NCBI GenBank assembly: GCA_934772045.1
Contig: CAKVMH010000002.1
Span: forward strand, 186,001-250,000
Source of the DNA: an uncultured Clostridia bacterium
GTDB taxonomy: Bacteria; Bacillota; Clostridia; Christensenellales; UBA1242
Length of the DNA: 64,000 nt
Direction: 5' to 3'
Position numbers and translations under genes: made by a program. The notes below the pieces were generated by a model. That model was not told the origin of the DNA. It did not search any database and saw only the letters and a list, made by a program, of their open reading frames with translations. Below are positions 35,106 to 42,191 of the stretch, piece after piece (positions within the stretch are counted from its first letter, which is position 1; each line of letters opens with the position of its first letter).

Positions 35106-35188
35106 CACACTGCCAATTTGGTAAAATCGCTTAAAATATATAAGGGAATTTATACCAAAATATCTGTGGACATCCACAGGGCAGTGTG
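35106..35188. ncRNA. Possible structured RNA with a three-helix junction
   Basis: P1 CACACTGCC (35106-35114) pairs with GGCAGTGTG (35180-35188). Inside it, TTTGGTA (35117-35123) pairs with TACCAAA (35153-35159), and CTGTGG (35164-35169) pairs with CCACAG (35174-35179). All three helices are perfect. It lies 20 bp after ynbB. It could be a 3'-UTR element or a small RNA; the strand and function are not known, and no known family was recognised. Confidence 0.4.
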
Positions 35189-35200
35189 AAAGCTTACACA

Positions 35201-35240
35201 CATATCTTTGCGTAAAACAACACTTTTACGCAAAGATATG
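35201..35240. repeat. Perfect 17-bp inverted repeat with 6-bp centre
   Basis: CATATCTTTGCGTAAAA, six bases, then TTTTACGCAAAGATATG. There is no T-run on either side, so it is not a normal terminator. Half-site relatives (ATCTTTGCGTAAAA) recur at 35752 and, inverted, at 37538, on both sides of the serS unit. The geometry fits a protein- or recombinase-binding site. Confidence 0.85.
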
Positions 35241-35749
35241 GTAAAATAAAGCAAAAAATGGGTGGATAACCCTTAAATTTTCCACATTTTTAAAAATAAA
35301 CTTTATAATGCTTGACAATTCGACAAGATTTAATGTGTACAAATTTTACGTTATTAATTTTTAATAATTTTCGGTTTTAACTAAAATTGATGATTTACTT
35401 TTATTCATCTTTAAGCAAATTTTCAGTTTTAGTTTTTTTATAAATCTCAAACATACATTGTTTTGATTGCCTAACAGATTTTATAAAATCTATATCTGCA
35501 ATTTTAAAACTTAGATGAAGAATTCATCATCTTTTTATTTCAAAATCGCTCTCAGAGCATTTTAGAGATTTCCCTTTTTGTATCCTAATTAGCATTAGTT
35601 TATCATTAATATATTTTTTCATATAATGTTAATCAAACATTCTTATTACACAAAATTTGCATTCTAGGTTTTCCTTTAAAGATTTATATGAATATTTATA
35701 TAAAGAAATTTTAGGTTAATTTTATAAGATTGTTGGTTAATGTCAAAAT

Positions 35750-35768
35750 TCACATCTTTGCGTAAAAA
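35750..35768 (+). repeat. TTTGCGTAAAA motif at the distal end of the serS unit
   Basis: CACATCTTTGCGTAAAAAAA, which matches the palindrome arm at 35201 and the inverted copy at 37536-37553. Confidence 0.8.
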
Positions 35769-35797
35769 AACCAAACACGTTTTTATGTTTGGTTTTT
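35764..35797 (-). terminator. Terminator of serS
   Basis: CCAAACA (35771-35777) pairs with TGTTTGG (35786-35792). On the minus strand this is followed by seven T; a shorter T-run on the other side makes it partly bidirectional. Confidence 0.85.
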
Positions 35798-35822
35798 ACA
35801 ATTAATATTTTCTAAAAGCTTT

Positions 35823-37112
35823 TTATTTATTTTTAGGCATAATAACTGCTTTGCCAGCCATGTATGGACGCAAAACTTCTGGCACGGTTATTGAGCCGTC
35901 TTTATTGTAATTATTTTCAACCACCGCAATCAAACCGCGTGGACTTGCCACAACTGTATTATTAAGTGTATGCACTAAATATGTGCCCTTCTCGCCTTTT
36001 GTGCGGATATTCAAACGCCTTGCTTGTGCATCGCCTAATGTTGAACATGAACATACTTCAAAGTATTTTTGTTGACGTGGGCTCCACGCTTCGATATCGC
36101 AAGATTTAACTTTCAAGTCAGCCAAATCGCCTGTGCAACAGTCGAGTTGACGCACTGGAACATTCATATTATTGAATATTTCAACTGAATAACGCCACAT
36201 CTTTTCATACCATTTCATGCTATCTTCTGGTTTGCAAAGCACAATCATTTCTTGTTTTTCGAATTGATGTACCCTATAAACACCGCGTTCTTCAAGACCG
36301 TGAGCGCCGATTTCTTTACGGAAACATGGGCTGTATGATGTCATGGTAATAGGCAATTCACTCTCATTAACAATCTGCCCTTTGAACCTACCAATCATGC
36401 TATGTTCACTTGTACCAATAAGGTATAAATCTTCATTTTCAATTTTATACATCATGGCGTCCATTTCAGCAAAACTCATAACACCATTAACAACATCGCT
36501 TCTAATCATAAAAGGCGGAATTGCATATGTGAACCCTTTATCAATCATGTAATCACGCCCATAGGCAATCATAGCCTCATGTAAGCGCGCGATATCCCCT
36601 AACAAATAGTAGAACCCATTGCCCGATGTCCTACCGGCACTTTCTTTATCTAAACCACCAACACTTTCAAAAATGTCAGCATTGTAAGGGATTTCATAAT
36701 CTGGCACTTTTGGCTCACCAAAACGAGCAACTTCAACATTTTCGCTGTCGTCTTTGCCAACCGGAACTGATGGGTCAACAATGTTTGGAATGGCCATCAT
36801 ATTTTGCCTAATTTTTTCGCTATATTCAGCAACTTGTGCTTCAATTTCAGCAATCCTAGCATTGTTTTTAACAACAACCGCTTTAATTTCATTTGCTTCG
36901 TCAATGCGTTTTTCACGCATTAAAGCACCAACTTGTTGTGATAAGGTATTGCGTTTTGCGCGTAAATCATCGCCTTCTTGTTTTAAAAGACGGATATCTT
37001 TATCCCATTCCAAAACTTCATCAACTAATGGTAATTTTGCGTCTTGAAATTTCTTTTTAATGTTTTCCTTAACTAAATCTGGATTAGTTCTAATAAGATT
37101 AATGTCAATCAT
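35823..37112 (-). CDS. serS: Seryl-tRNA synthetase
   Basis: Class II synthetase charging tRNA-Ser. An N-terminal coiled-coil arm (about 25-105) that grips the long variable arm of tRNA-Ser is followed by the catalytic core with motif 2 (FRKEIGAHGLEERGVYRVHQF in part) and motif 3 (GLIAVVENN region preceded by VVASPRG). The 429-aa length is normal. AGGAG precedes the ATG. A T-box leader and promoter lie upstream, and a terminator downstream, so it is a single-gene unit. Confidence 0.96.
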   Translation of the reverse strand: MIDINLIRTNPDLVKENIKKKFQDAKLPLVDEVLEWDKDIRLLKQEGDDLRAKRNTLSQQVGALMREKRIDEANEIKAVVVKNNARIAEIEAQVAEYSEKIRQNMMAIPNIVDPSVPVGKDDSENVEVARFGEPKVPDYEIPYNADIFESVGGLDKESAGRTSGNGFYYLLGDIARLHEAMIAYGRDYMIDKGFTYAIPPFMIRSDVVNGVMSFAEMDAMMYKIENEDLYLIGTSEHSMIGRFKGQIVNESELPITMTSYSPCFRKEIGAHGLEERGVYRVHQFEKQEMIVLCKPEDSMKWYEKMWRYSVEIFNNMNVPVRQLDCCTGDLADLKVKSCDIEAWSPRQQKYFEVCSCSTLGDAQARRLNIRTKGEKGTYLVHTLNNTVVASPRGLIAVVENNYNKDGSITVPEVLRPYMAGKAVIMPKNK

Positions 37113-37225
37113 GTCAATTCTCCTTTAATTCAACATATTGTGTGATTTTTCTTTGATTTAGGCTATATATAAAATAAATATTATGTTCTGCATTAGTTTT
37201 GTAAACCCATTTGTTTTTAGAAAAT

Positions 37226-37440
37226 AAAAAAACCACCACTAAAATAATATAGAGGTGATATTTACCACTGTGCCACTCTAATTTGAGCAAAAATGCCCCA
37301 ACTCGTATATGCAAATTGCGCCTTGCATTGGCCCCGCATTACCAGGTATCTCAAGGGGTAGACGTGAAATCCTTCCATGAATCGCTCTCACCAACCGCGA
37401 AACTCTCTCCCACTTCCAAAAGTCACTAGTCCCTTTCAAA
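37226..37440 (-). promoter_or_regulatory. T-box riboswitch of serS
   Basis: Read on the minus strand from about 37440. The AGAGAG followed by GGTTGGTGAGAGC is the classic stem-I S-turn and distal part. The T-box-like bulge AGAGTGGCAC lies near 37275. A terminator with CACC...GGTG and seven T ends near 37226. It should sense uncharged tRNA-Ser and let transcription reach serS. A UCU just after CACG (near 37332) is a candidate specifier codon, but this assignment is uncertain. Confidence 0.88.
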
Positions 37441-37460
37441 CGATATATTAAACTAATAAA

Positions 37461-37489
37461 ATTCTAAATGTAAATCAAAATTTTGTCAA
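37461..37489 (-). promoter_or_regulatory. Promoter of the serS T-box transcript
   Basis: On the minus strand TTGACA, 17-bp spacer, TAGAAT, about 20 bp before the T-box leader starts. Confidence 0.85.
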
Positions 37490-37534
37490 TTAATTTTTGC
37501 AAGTTTTTTATATTTTTATAAGAAATTTATTTGT

Positions 37535-37553
37535 GTTTTTTACGCAAAGATGT
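37535..37553 (-). repeat. Inverted TTTGCGTAAAA motif at the promoter end of the serS unit
   Basis: TTTTTTACGCAAAGATGTT on the plus strand, the reverse complement of the motif at 35750. It lies about 45 bp upstream of the serS promoter and 120 bp before the recombinase gene. Confidence 0.8.
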
Positions 37554-37673
37554 TAAAATTATAGTGATGTAAATTAGATTGTTTTTGATAAAATTTTTAA
37601 AAATTTTCAATAATCATCTCATTTACCATGCTGTAACATTTAAATTGTTCAATTTGAACTAAAAGGTTAAATT

Positions 37674-38741
37674 ATGTCAAACAACTATTATTTAGATAGA
37701 AATCGTAAATACATGCAAAAATTAAATGAAATGTTGTGTGATTTGCCGAGTTTTTGCAGTATATTTTTCATTGGTATACAGGACACCACCACCCCGCTCA
37801 CTCGTTTTAATTATGCGGTTGATTTAAAAACATTCTTTAATTACCTTGTAACATATGAAACTCATTTTTTTAATAAACCTATTACAAGCATTACTTTAAG
37901 TGATATTGATGAAATTGATGCTCAACTTATTGAGCGTTTTATGGCATATTTGTCCTATTATGACAAGGAAAACGGCGAGATTTTAACAAATGGTGAACGC
38001 GGAAAGTTAAGGAAACTGTCTACCCTTCGCGCGTTCTTTAAATACTTTTTTAATAAGGATATGTTAAGAGCAAATGTTGCAAGCAAGGTAAAATCGCCAA
38101 AATTACACGATAAACCTATCATTCGCTTGGAACAACAAGAAACTGAAGAATTGATGTATTCCTGCGATAGCCTTGCAGGTTTTAGCATGCACCAACGCAA
38201 ATACAATGAAAAGTTTAAAATACGCGACAACGCCATTTTGTCTTTATTTTTAACGACAGGTATCCGTGTTAGCGAATGTGTTGGTTTAAATGTTGATGAT
38301 ATTAACTTTAACCTTAACTCATTCAGGGTTACACGCAAAGGTGGTAACCAAGTTATTTTATATTTTGGCGAAGACACGGCAGAAGCATTAAAATCTTACC
38401 TAGCCTACCGCGACACATTGCATATTCCAAAAGAAGAACGCGCTTTGTTTATTTCCAGCCAAGGCAAACGCATGATGGTTAGGAATATGGAATATTTGGT
38501 AAAAAAATATGCCAAAGTTGCCACCCCACTAAAAAATATTACACCACATAAATTGCGCTCTACATATGGCACGAACCTGTATAATGAAACAAAGGACATT
38601 TATATTGTTGCAGAAGTTTTAGGTCATAAAGATGTAAACACAACTAAAAAACACTATGCTGCAATCAGTGACGATATACGTCGTTCAGTTGCTGGCAAGG
38701 TAAAATTAAAAAGTGAAAGTTCCCCTACTCACGGTAACTAA
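37674..38741 (+). CDS. Tyrosine recombinase (XerC/XerD-like integrase)
   Basis: 355-aa site-specific recombinase. Residues about 1-150 are an N-terminal SAM-like core-binding domain. The catalytic domain has arginine in TTGIRVSE (about 199), lysine in TRKGGNQ, HKLR (second arginine), a histidine in LGHKDVNTTKKHY and the nucleophilic tyrosine in that last motif. So all R-K-H-R-H-Y residues are present. AAAGG precedes the ATG. Such a gene beside lexA is common in Clostridia. It may be a chromosome-dimer or element recombinase; its sites are unknown, though a palindrome with a 6-bp centre is nearby. Confidence 0.9.
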   Translation: MSNNYYLDRNRKYMQKLNEMLCDLPSFCSIFFIGIQDTTTPLTRFNYAVDLKTFFNYLVTYETHFFNKPITSITLSDIDEIDAQLIERFMAYLSYYDKENGEILTNGERGKLRKLSTLRAFFKYFFNKDMLRANVASKVKSPKLHDKPIIRLEQQETEELMYSCDSLAGFSMHQRKYNEKFKIRDNAILSLFLTTGIRVSECVGLNVDDINFNLNSFRVTRKGGNQVILYFGEDTAEALKSYLAYRDTLHIPKEERALFISSQGKRMMVRNMEYLVKKYAKVATPLKNITPHKLRSTYGTNLYNETKDIYIVAEVLGHKDVNTTKKHYAAISDDIRRSVAGKVKLKSESSPTHGN

Positions 38742-38822
38742 CTGTCACGATTTTATGAATTATAAATATGTAAATTATTGTATAATCTATAATTTACGGT
38801 TGAAATTGTTTATTTCTTTCAC

Positions 38823-38925
38823 AATTTAGAAGCAAAATTACTCATTTTATTCGCAATTTAAAAGGAAAATTACTCATTTTATTCGTAATTTAAAAGGAAA
38901 ATTACTCATTTTATTCGTAATTTAT
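38823..38925 (+). repeat. 32-bp tandem repeat (about 3.2 copies) before lexA
   Basis: Units start at 38823, 38855, 38887 and 38919 with the pattern AATTTAAAAGGAAAATTACT followed by CATTTTATTCGT. Copies two and three are nearly identical; the first has a few changes. The array ends directly at the SOS box. Confidence 0.9.
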
Positions 38926-38939
38926 CGAACAAATGTTTG
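38926..38939. promoter_or_regulatory. lexA: LexA (DinR) SOS box of lexA
   Basis: CGAAC-AAAT-GTTTG, one base from the CGAACNNNNGTTCG consensus. It overlaps the -35 element of the lexA promoter, so LexA should repress its own gene. Confidence 0.88.
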
Positions 38940-38965
38940 ACAAATAGATTTTTTTGTGTTAAATT
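38937..38965 (+). promoter_or_regulatory. Promoter of lexA
   Basis: TTGACA (38937-38942), 17-bp spacer, TAAATT (38960-38965) with upstream TGTG. It is overlapped by the SOS box. Confidence 0.82.
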
Positions 38966-39036
38966 CAGTGTAACAATAAAAATTAGTTTGTAAAAATTAT
39001 TGTATTTTATTGAAACTGATTATATAGGAGTTTACT

Positions 39037-39630
39037 ATGAATATGACGGACCAAACATATGAATTTATTTGCGATTTTGTCAAAAAAAATAAATATCCGC
39101 CAACAGTTAGGGAAATTTGTGCTTGTTTAGGGTTTGATTCAACTTCGACCGCATCTTATCATTTGAAAAAATTGGAAAAAATGGGTAAAATTCGTCGCAC
39201 TGGCAACAAAAACCGTGCAATCGAACTTGTTGAAGATGTTGAACCGCAAATTCCAAGCGTTAACCTGCCCCTTTTAGGTACAATTGCTGCTGGTCAACCG
39301 ATTTTAGCCGAGGAAAATCTTAATGAGAAAATTGTTGTTTCACAAGGGCTTTTTGTTGGCAACAATCCTTTTGTGCTTAAAGTTAAAGGTGACAGTATGG
39401 TTAATGTTGGCATATATGACGGCGATTTAGTGATAATTTCCCAGCAACCCGTTGCTAATAATGGCGAAATCGTGGCATGTTTAATAGACAATGAAGCCAC
39501 TGTTAAACGCTATTATAAAGAAAATGGTTATTTTAGGTTGCAACCTGAAAATTCATTTATGCGCCCTATTATCACAGACCATTTGCAAATTCTGGGTAAA
39601 GTTGTGGGGTTAATTAGGACTAAATTCTAA
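39037..39630 (+). CDS. lexA: SOS repressor LexA
   Basis: Self-cleaving repressor of the SOS response, 197 aa. The winged helix-turn-helix is at residues 1-65 (YPPTVREICACLGF... STASYHLKKLEK). The cleavage site is Ala85-Gly86 in IAAGQP. The catalytic serine is S120 in KGDSMVN and the lysine is K157 in ATVKRYY. AGGAG precedes the ATG. The gene has a promoter with an overlapping SOS box, and a terminator follows, so it is monocistronic. Confidence 0.96.
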   Translation: MNMTDQTYEFICDFVKKNKYPPTVREICACLGFDSTSTASYHLKKLEKMGKIRRTGNKNRAIELVEDVEPQIPSVNLPLLGTIAAGQPILAEENLNEKIVVSQGLFVGNNPFVLKVKGDSMVNVGIYDGDLVIISQQPVANNGEIVACLIDNEATVKRYYKENGYFRLQPENSFMRPIITDHLQILGKVVGLIRTKF

Positions 39631-39702
39631 TATTAATATTTTTGTGTTTTACCTACCCCACATTTGTTAGATATTGGTTATTTTAATTAAATATTTAAAG
39701 TT

Positions 39703-39736
39703 TTGCGTTGTTGCAAGTTGACGCAAGGCTTTTTTT
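39703..39736 (+). terminator. Terminator after lexA
   Basis: TTGCGT (39703-39708) pairs with ACGCAA (39721-39726), followed by GGC and seven T. Confidence 0.7.
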
Positions 39737-39749
39737 AAAGGAATTTTGT

Positions 39750-39779
39750 TTGACTATGACCTTTTAATTATTATATAAT
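39750..39779 (+). promoter_or_regulatory. Promoter of the padR-ABC group
   Basis: TTGACT (39750-39755), 18-bp spacer, TATAAT (39774-39779). The predicted start is near 39786, so the leader is only about 10 bases and consists mainly of the GAGGG ribosome-binding site. Confidence 0.8.
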
Positions 39780-39795
39780 TAAATTGAGGGATAGT

Positions 39796-41223
39796 ATGAA
39801 AACTGCTGATTTAATACCTTTAATTTTGCATGAACTGAATAATGGTGACAAATATGGTTTTGAATTGACCAAAGAAATTGAAGATAGGTCTAACCAACAA
39901 ATCCAAATCAAGCAACCGACACTGTACACTGTGCTTAAAAAATTGGAAAAATCCAAATTCATTACATCTTATTGGCAAGATAGTGAAATTGGCGGTAAAA
40001 GGCATTACTATAAAATAACTGATAACGGCAAAGCACAATTATTAACTTTGCCTTCTTTTGATGAAAGTTTAAACGCGATATTGCTAGATGATAGCCAAAA
40101 CGAAGAAGAAAATGAAGCAAGTAATCAAACAATTGCGGGAATAAAGCCAAGTTTTAACGAACAAACTGTGAAAACTGAACAAAATCCTAATATTTATGAA
40201 CCTGAACATTTAAACAAAAACATTTGGGAAAATTTAAATACTAATAATGAAGCAAATGAACAAACTAATACTGCACATGAAGATATTAATGCGGTAAGCG
40301 ATGATAGTTTTATAAATAACAATAAAATTACATCACAAAATGAAATTTCGCAATCTAAGAAAAAAGATGACGATAATTTTTCAATTATGGACCTTATTGC
40401 TGACAATGCAAGTTCTTCTGCCCCAACAGCCGAAACTAAAATTTCGGTTATCAATTCAAATGAAGTTTTTAAAGACGATATAATTGACCACAAAACGCAA
40501 ATTGAACAAAATAAGGAAAATGTTGCAATTTTAAAAGAAACAAGCAAGGCTTCTGACGAAGTATTTGCCGAAAATAAAGATATAAGCAAGTTTATTGAAA
40601 AAACCCCACCATTGCCTGCAGATACTAAGCCGACATCGTTTGCCGAAGCTCAAAACGGGGTAAAAACACTGGACAATTTAGATAAGGCTAATTTGAACCT
40701 TACCAATGCAGACTACGCTTTCAACGACATAAAATATGTCGATTATGTGGACTTTAAAACAAAAAAGTCGTACATAAAAGCAAAAAAAGTTGCCAAATTT
40801 TCATTAATTAAAACATTCTTAACTTCAACATATCTTTTGGCAATGATTTTATTATGTTGTACAGTTGTTTTGCGTACACAAAAAGCATCAATTTTGTTTT
40901 ACATAATGTTATCATTAAGCGTGGTTGGCTTAGGGTTTTATATGGGCCATAATATTCACTCTAATCAAACATTGCGCTTGAAAGCGTTAAAAACCGAATA
41001 TAAACTTAACTTAAAATTGCGCTTAATTATTAATTCCACGCTATTGTTAGCAGTCATCGTTGTATCAATTATATCGAGTATATTTACTGGTTTTAACACA
41101 ATATCTAGTATGTTCGGCAGTAGCAACTTTGCAAACATATATGCACCAGTATTGCTGACAAGTTCAATATTTATTGACTTATTAATTGCACATCTGTTCA
41201 AAAAAGTGATAGACAAAATCTAA
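39796..41223 (+). CDS. PadR-type regulator fused to a C-terminal membrane domain
   Basis: 475 aa. Residues 1-85 are a PadR winged helix (LHELNNGDKYGFELTKEI, QPTLYTVLKKLEKS, GGKRHYYKITDNG). Residues about 90-330 are a long, low-complexity, Asn/Glu/Asp-rich linker. From about 335 to the end there are four hydrophobic helices. So the DNA-binding head should hang in the cytoplasm from a membrane anchor. The ATG at 39796 has GAGGG five bases before it. An ABC-2 transporter follows 24 bp later and is the likely regulatory target or sensing partner (inference). PadR proteins are normally soluble and about 100-190 aa. Confidence 0.85.
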   Translation: MKTADLIPLILHELNNGDKYGFELTKEIEDRSNQQIQIKQPTLYTVLKKLEKSKFITSYWQDSEIGGKRHYYKITDNGKAQLLTLPSFDESLNAILLDDSQNEEENEASNQTIAGIKPSFNEQTVKTEQNPNIYEPEHLNKNIWENLNTNNEANEQTNTAHEDINAVSDDSFINNNKITSQNEISQSKKKDDDNFSIMDLIADNASSSAPTAETKISVINSNEVFKDDIIDHKTQIEQNKENVAILKETSKASDEVFAENKDISKFIEKTPPLPADTKPTSFAEAQNGVKTLDNLDKANLNLTNADYAFNDIKYVDYVDFKTKKSYIKAKKVAKFSLIKTFLTSTYLLAMILLCCTVVLRTQKASILFYIMLSLSVVGLGFYMGHNIHSNQTLRLKALKTEYKLNLKLRLIINSTLLLAVIVVSIISSIFTGFNTISSMFGSSNFANIYAPVLLTSSIFIDLLIAHLFKKVIDKI

Positions 41224-41247
41224 AAAGCAGATTTTGAAGGAGATTAA

Positions 41248-42180
41248 ATGATTCCAGCCTTAGAAGTAAAAAATCTTACAAAGTTTTACGGCAACAAAAA
41301 AGTTGTTGATAATATTTCAATTTCCATATACCCTGGGCAAATTTACGGCTTTGTTGGGCCAAATGGTGCGGGTAAATCAACAACAATCCGTATGATAACT
41401 GGATTAATTGATTCAAATGGTGGTTCAATTAAAATTTCTGGTTACAGTATAGATAGGTCACACAATCATGCCCTTTCTCTCATAGGTGCGGTTGTTGAAA
41501 CGCCCCAAATGTATCCTTACCTATCTGGTTTAAAAAACTTACAACTTTTTGCAAATTTTTACGGAAAAAGAGCGTTGGATAGAATACCAGAAATTGTAAA
41601 ACTGGTTGGAATGGAAAATCGCATTAAAGATAAAGTATCCGCTTATTCTTTGGGTATGAAACAGCGCTTAGGCATTGCTCAAGCCTTACTAAACCACCCT
41701 AACCTGCTTATCCTTGACGAACCTACCAATGGCTTAGACCCTAACGGCATTGTTGAAATGCGCAACATTTTGCGTGTGCTTGCCGAAAAGGAAAAGATTG
41801 CGATTTTAATTTCAAGCCATAACTTAGCGGAACTTGAACAAATGTGTGATGTAATCGGCATTATTGACAAAGGAAGAATGTTACAGCAAAAAACAATGGT
41901 GGAAATTAATGCTATGGTCGCTTCTAACCAGCGATTACAACTTATGTGTAATTACCCTAATTATGCCGGTATGATAGTTAAACAAAAATATAATATAACT
42001 GGGCAAGTTATTGGCAATTCTTTAATTTTACCGCTTAAAGAAGCAAACATCGCCGTTGTTATTTCTTATCTTGTAAGCAAACGCGTGAAAATTTACGGAA
42101 TTAAAAAAGTGCATAAGTCATTGGAGCAATTATATTTTGAAATTTTACAATCAAATCGACCTTCGACAAGTATTTTTTAA
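41248..42180 (+). CDS. ABC transporter ATP-binding protein
   Basis: 310-aa ATPase of the ABC-2 (DrrA/BcrA) type. Walker A GPNGAGKST, signature YSLGMKQRLGIAQAL, Walker B LLILDEPTNGLDP and the H-loop SSHNLAELE are intact. The C-terminal about 80 residues are the extension typical of drug or peptide exporters in this class. AAGGAG precedes the ATG. It pairs with the permease 11 bp downstream. The substrate is unknown; BcrA-like relatives export antimicrobial peptides or lantibiotics. Confidence 0.94.
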   Translation: MIPALEVKNLTKFYGNKKVVDNISISIYPGQIYGFVGPNGAGKSTTIRMITGLIDSNGGSIKISGYSIDRSHNHALSLIGAVVETPQMYPYLSGLKNLQLFANFYGKRALDRIPEIVKLVGMENRIKDKVSAYSLGMKQRLGIAQALLNHPNLLILDEPTNGLDPNGIVEMRNILRVLAEKEKIAILISSHNLAELEQMCDVIGIIDKGRMLQQKTMVEINAMVASNQRLQLMCNYPNYAGMIVKQKYNITGQVIGNSLILPLKEANIAVVISYLVSKRVKIYGIKKVHKSLEQLYFEILQSNRPSTSIF

Positions 42181-42191
42181 AGGGGATAAAT

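Larger units (their letters stand above)
35086..35763. other. Gene-free 680-bp stretch with several inverted repeats
   Basis: No convincing reading frame on either strand. It holds the three-helix structure at 35106-35188, the long palindrome at 35201-35240, a hairpin GATGAA-GAA-TTCATC (35514-35528) with a T-run at 35532-35536 that could end a plus-strand RNA, and a motif copy at 35750-35766. The rest is AT-rich with no recognisable signal. Confidence 0.7.

Noticed and set aside
35161..35290. Replication origin (DnaA-box-like TGTGGACA, GTGGATAA, TTCCACA)
   Set aside because: No exact TTATCCACA cluster was seen and dnaA/dnaN are not nearby. The words sit inside hairpins and near-palindromes instead.
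38823..38925. Possible CRISPR array (32-bp repeats)
   Set aside because: The repeats are directly adjacent with no unique spacers, and there are no cas genes. It is a simple tandem repeat.
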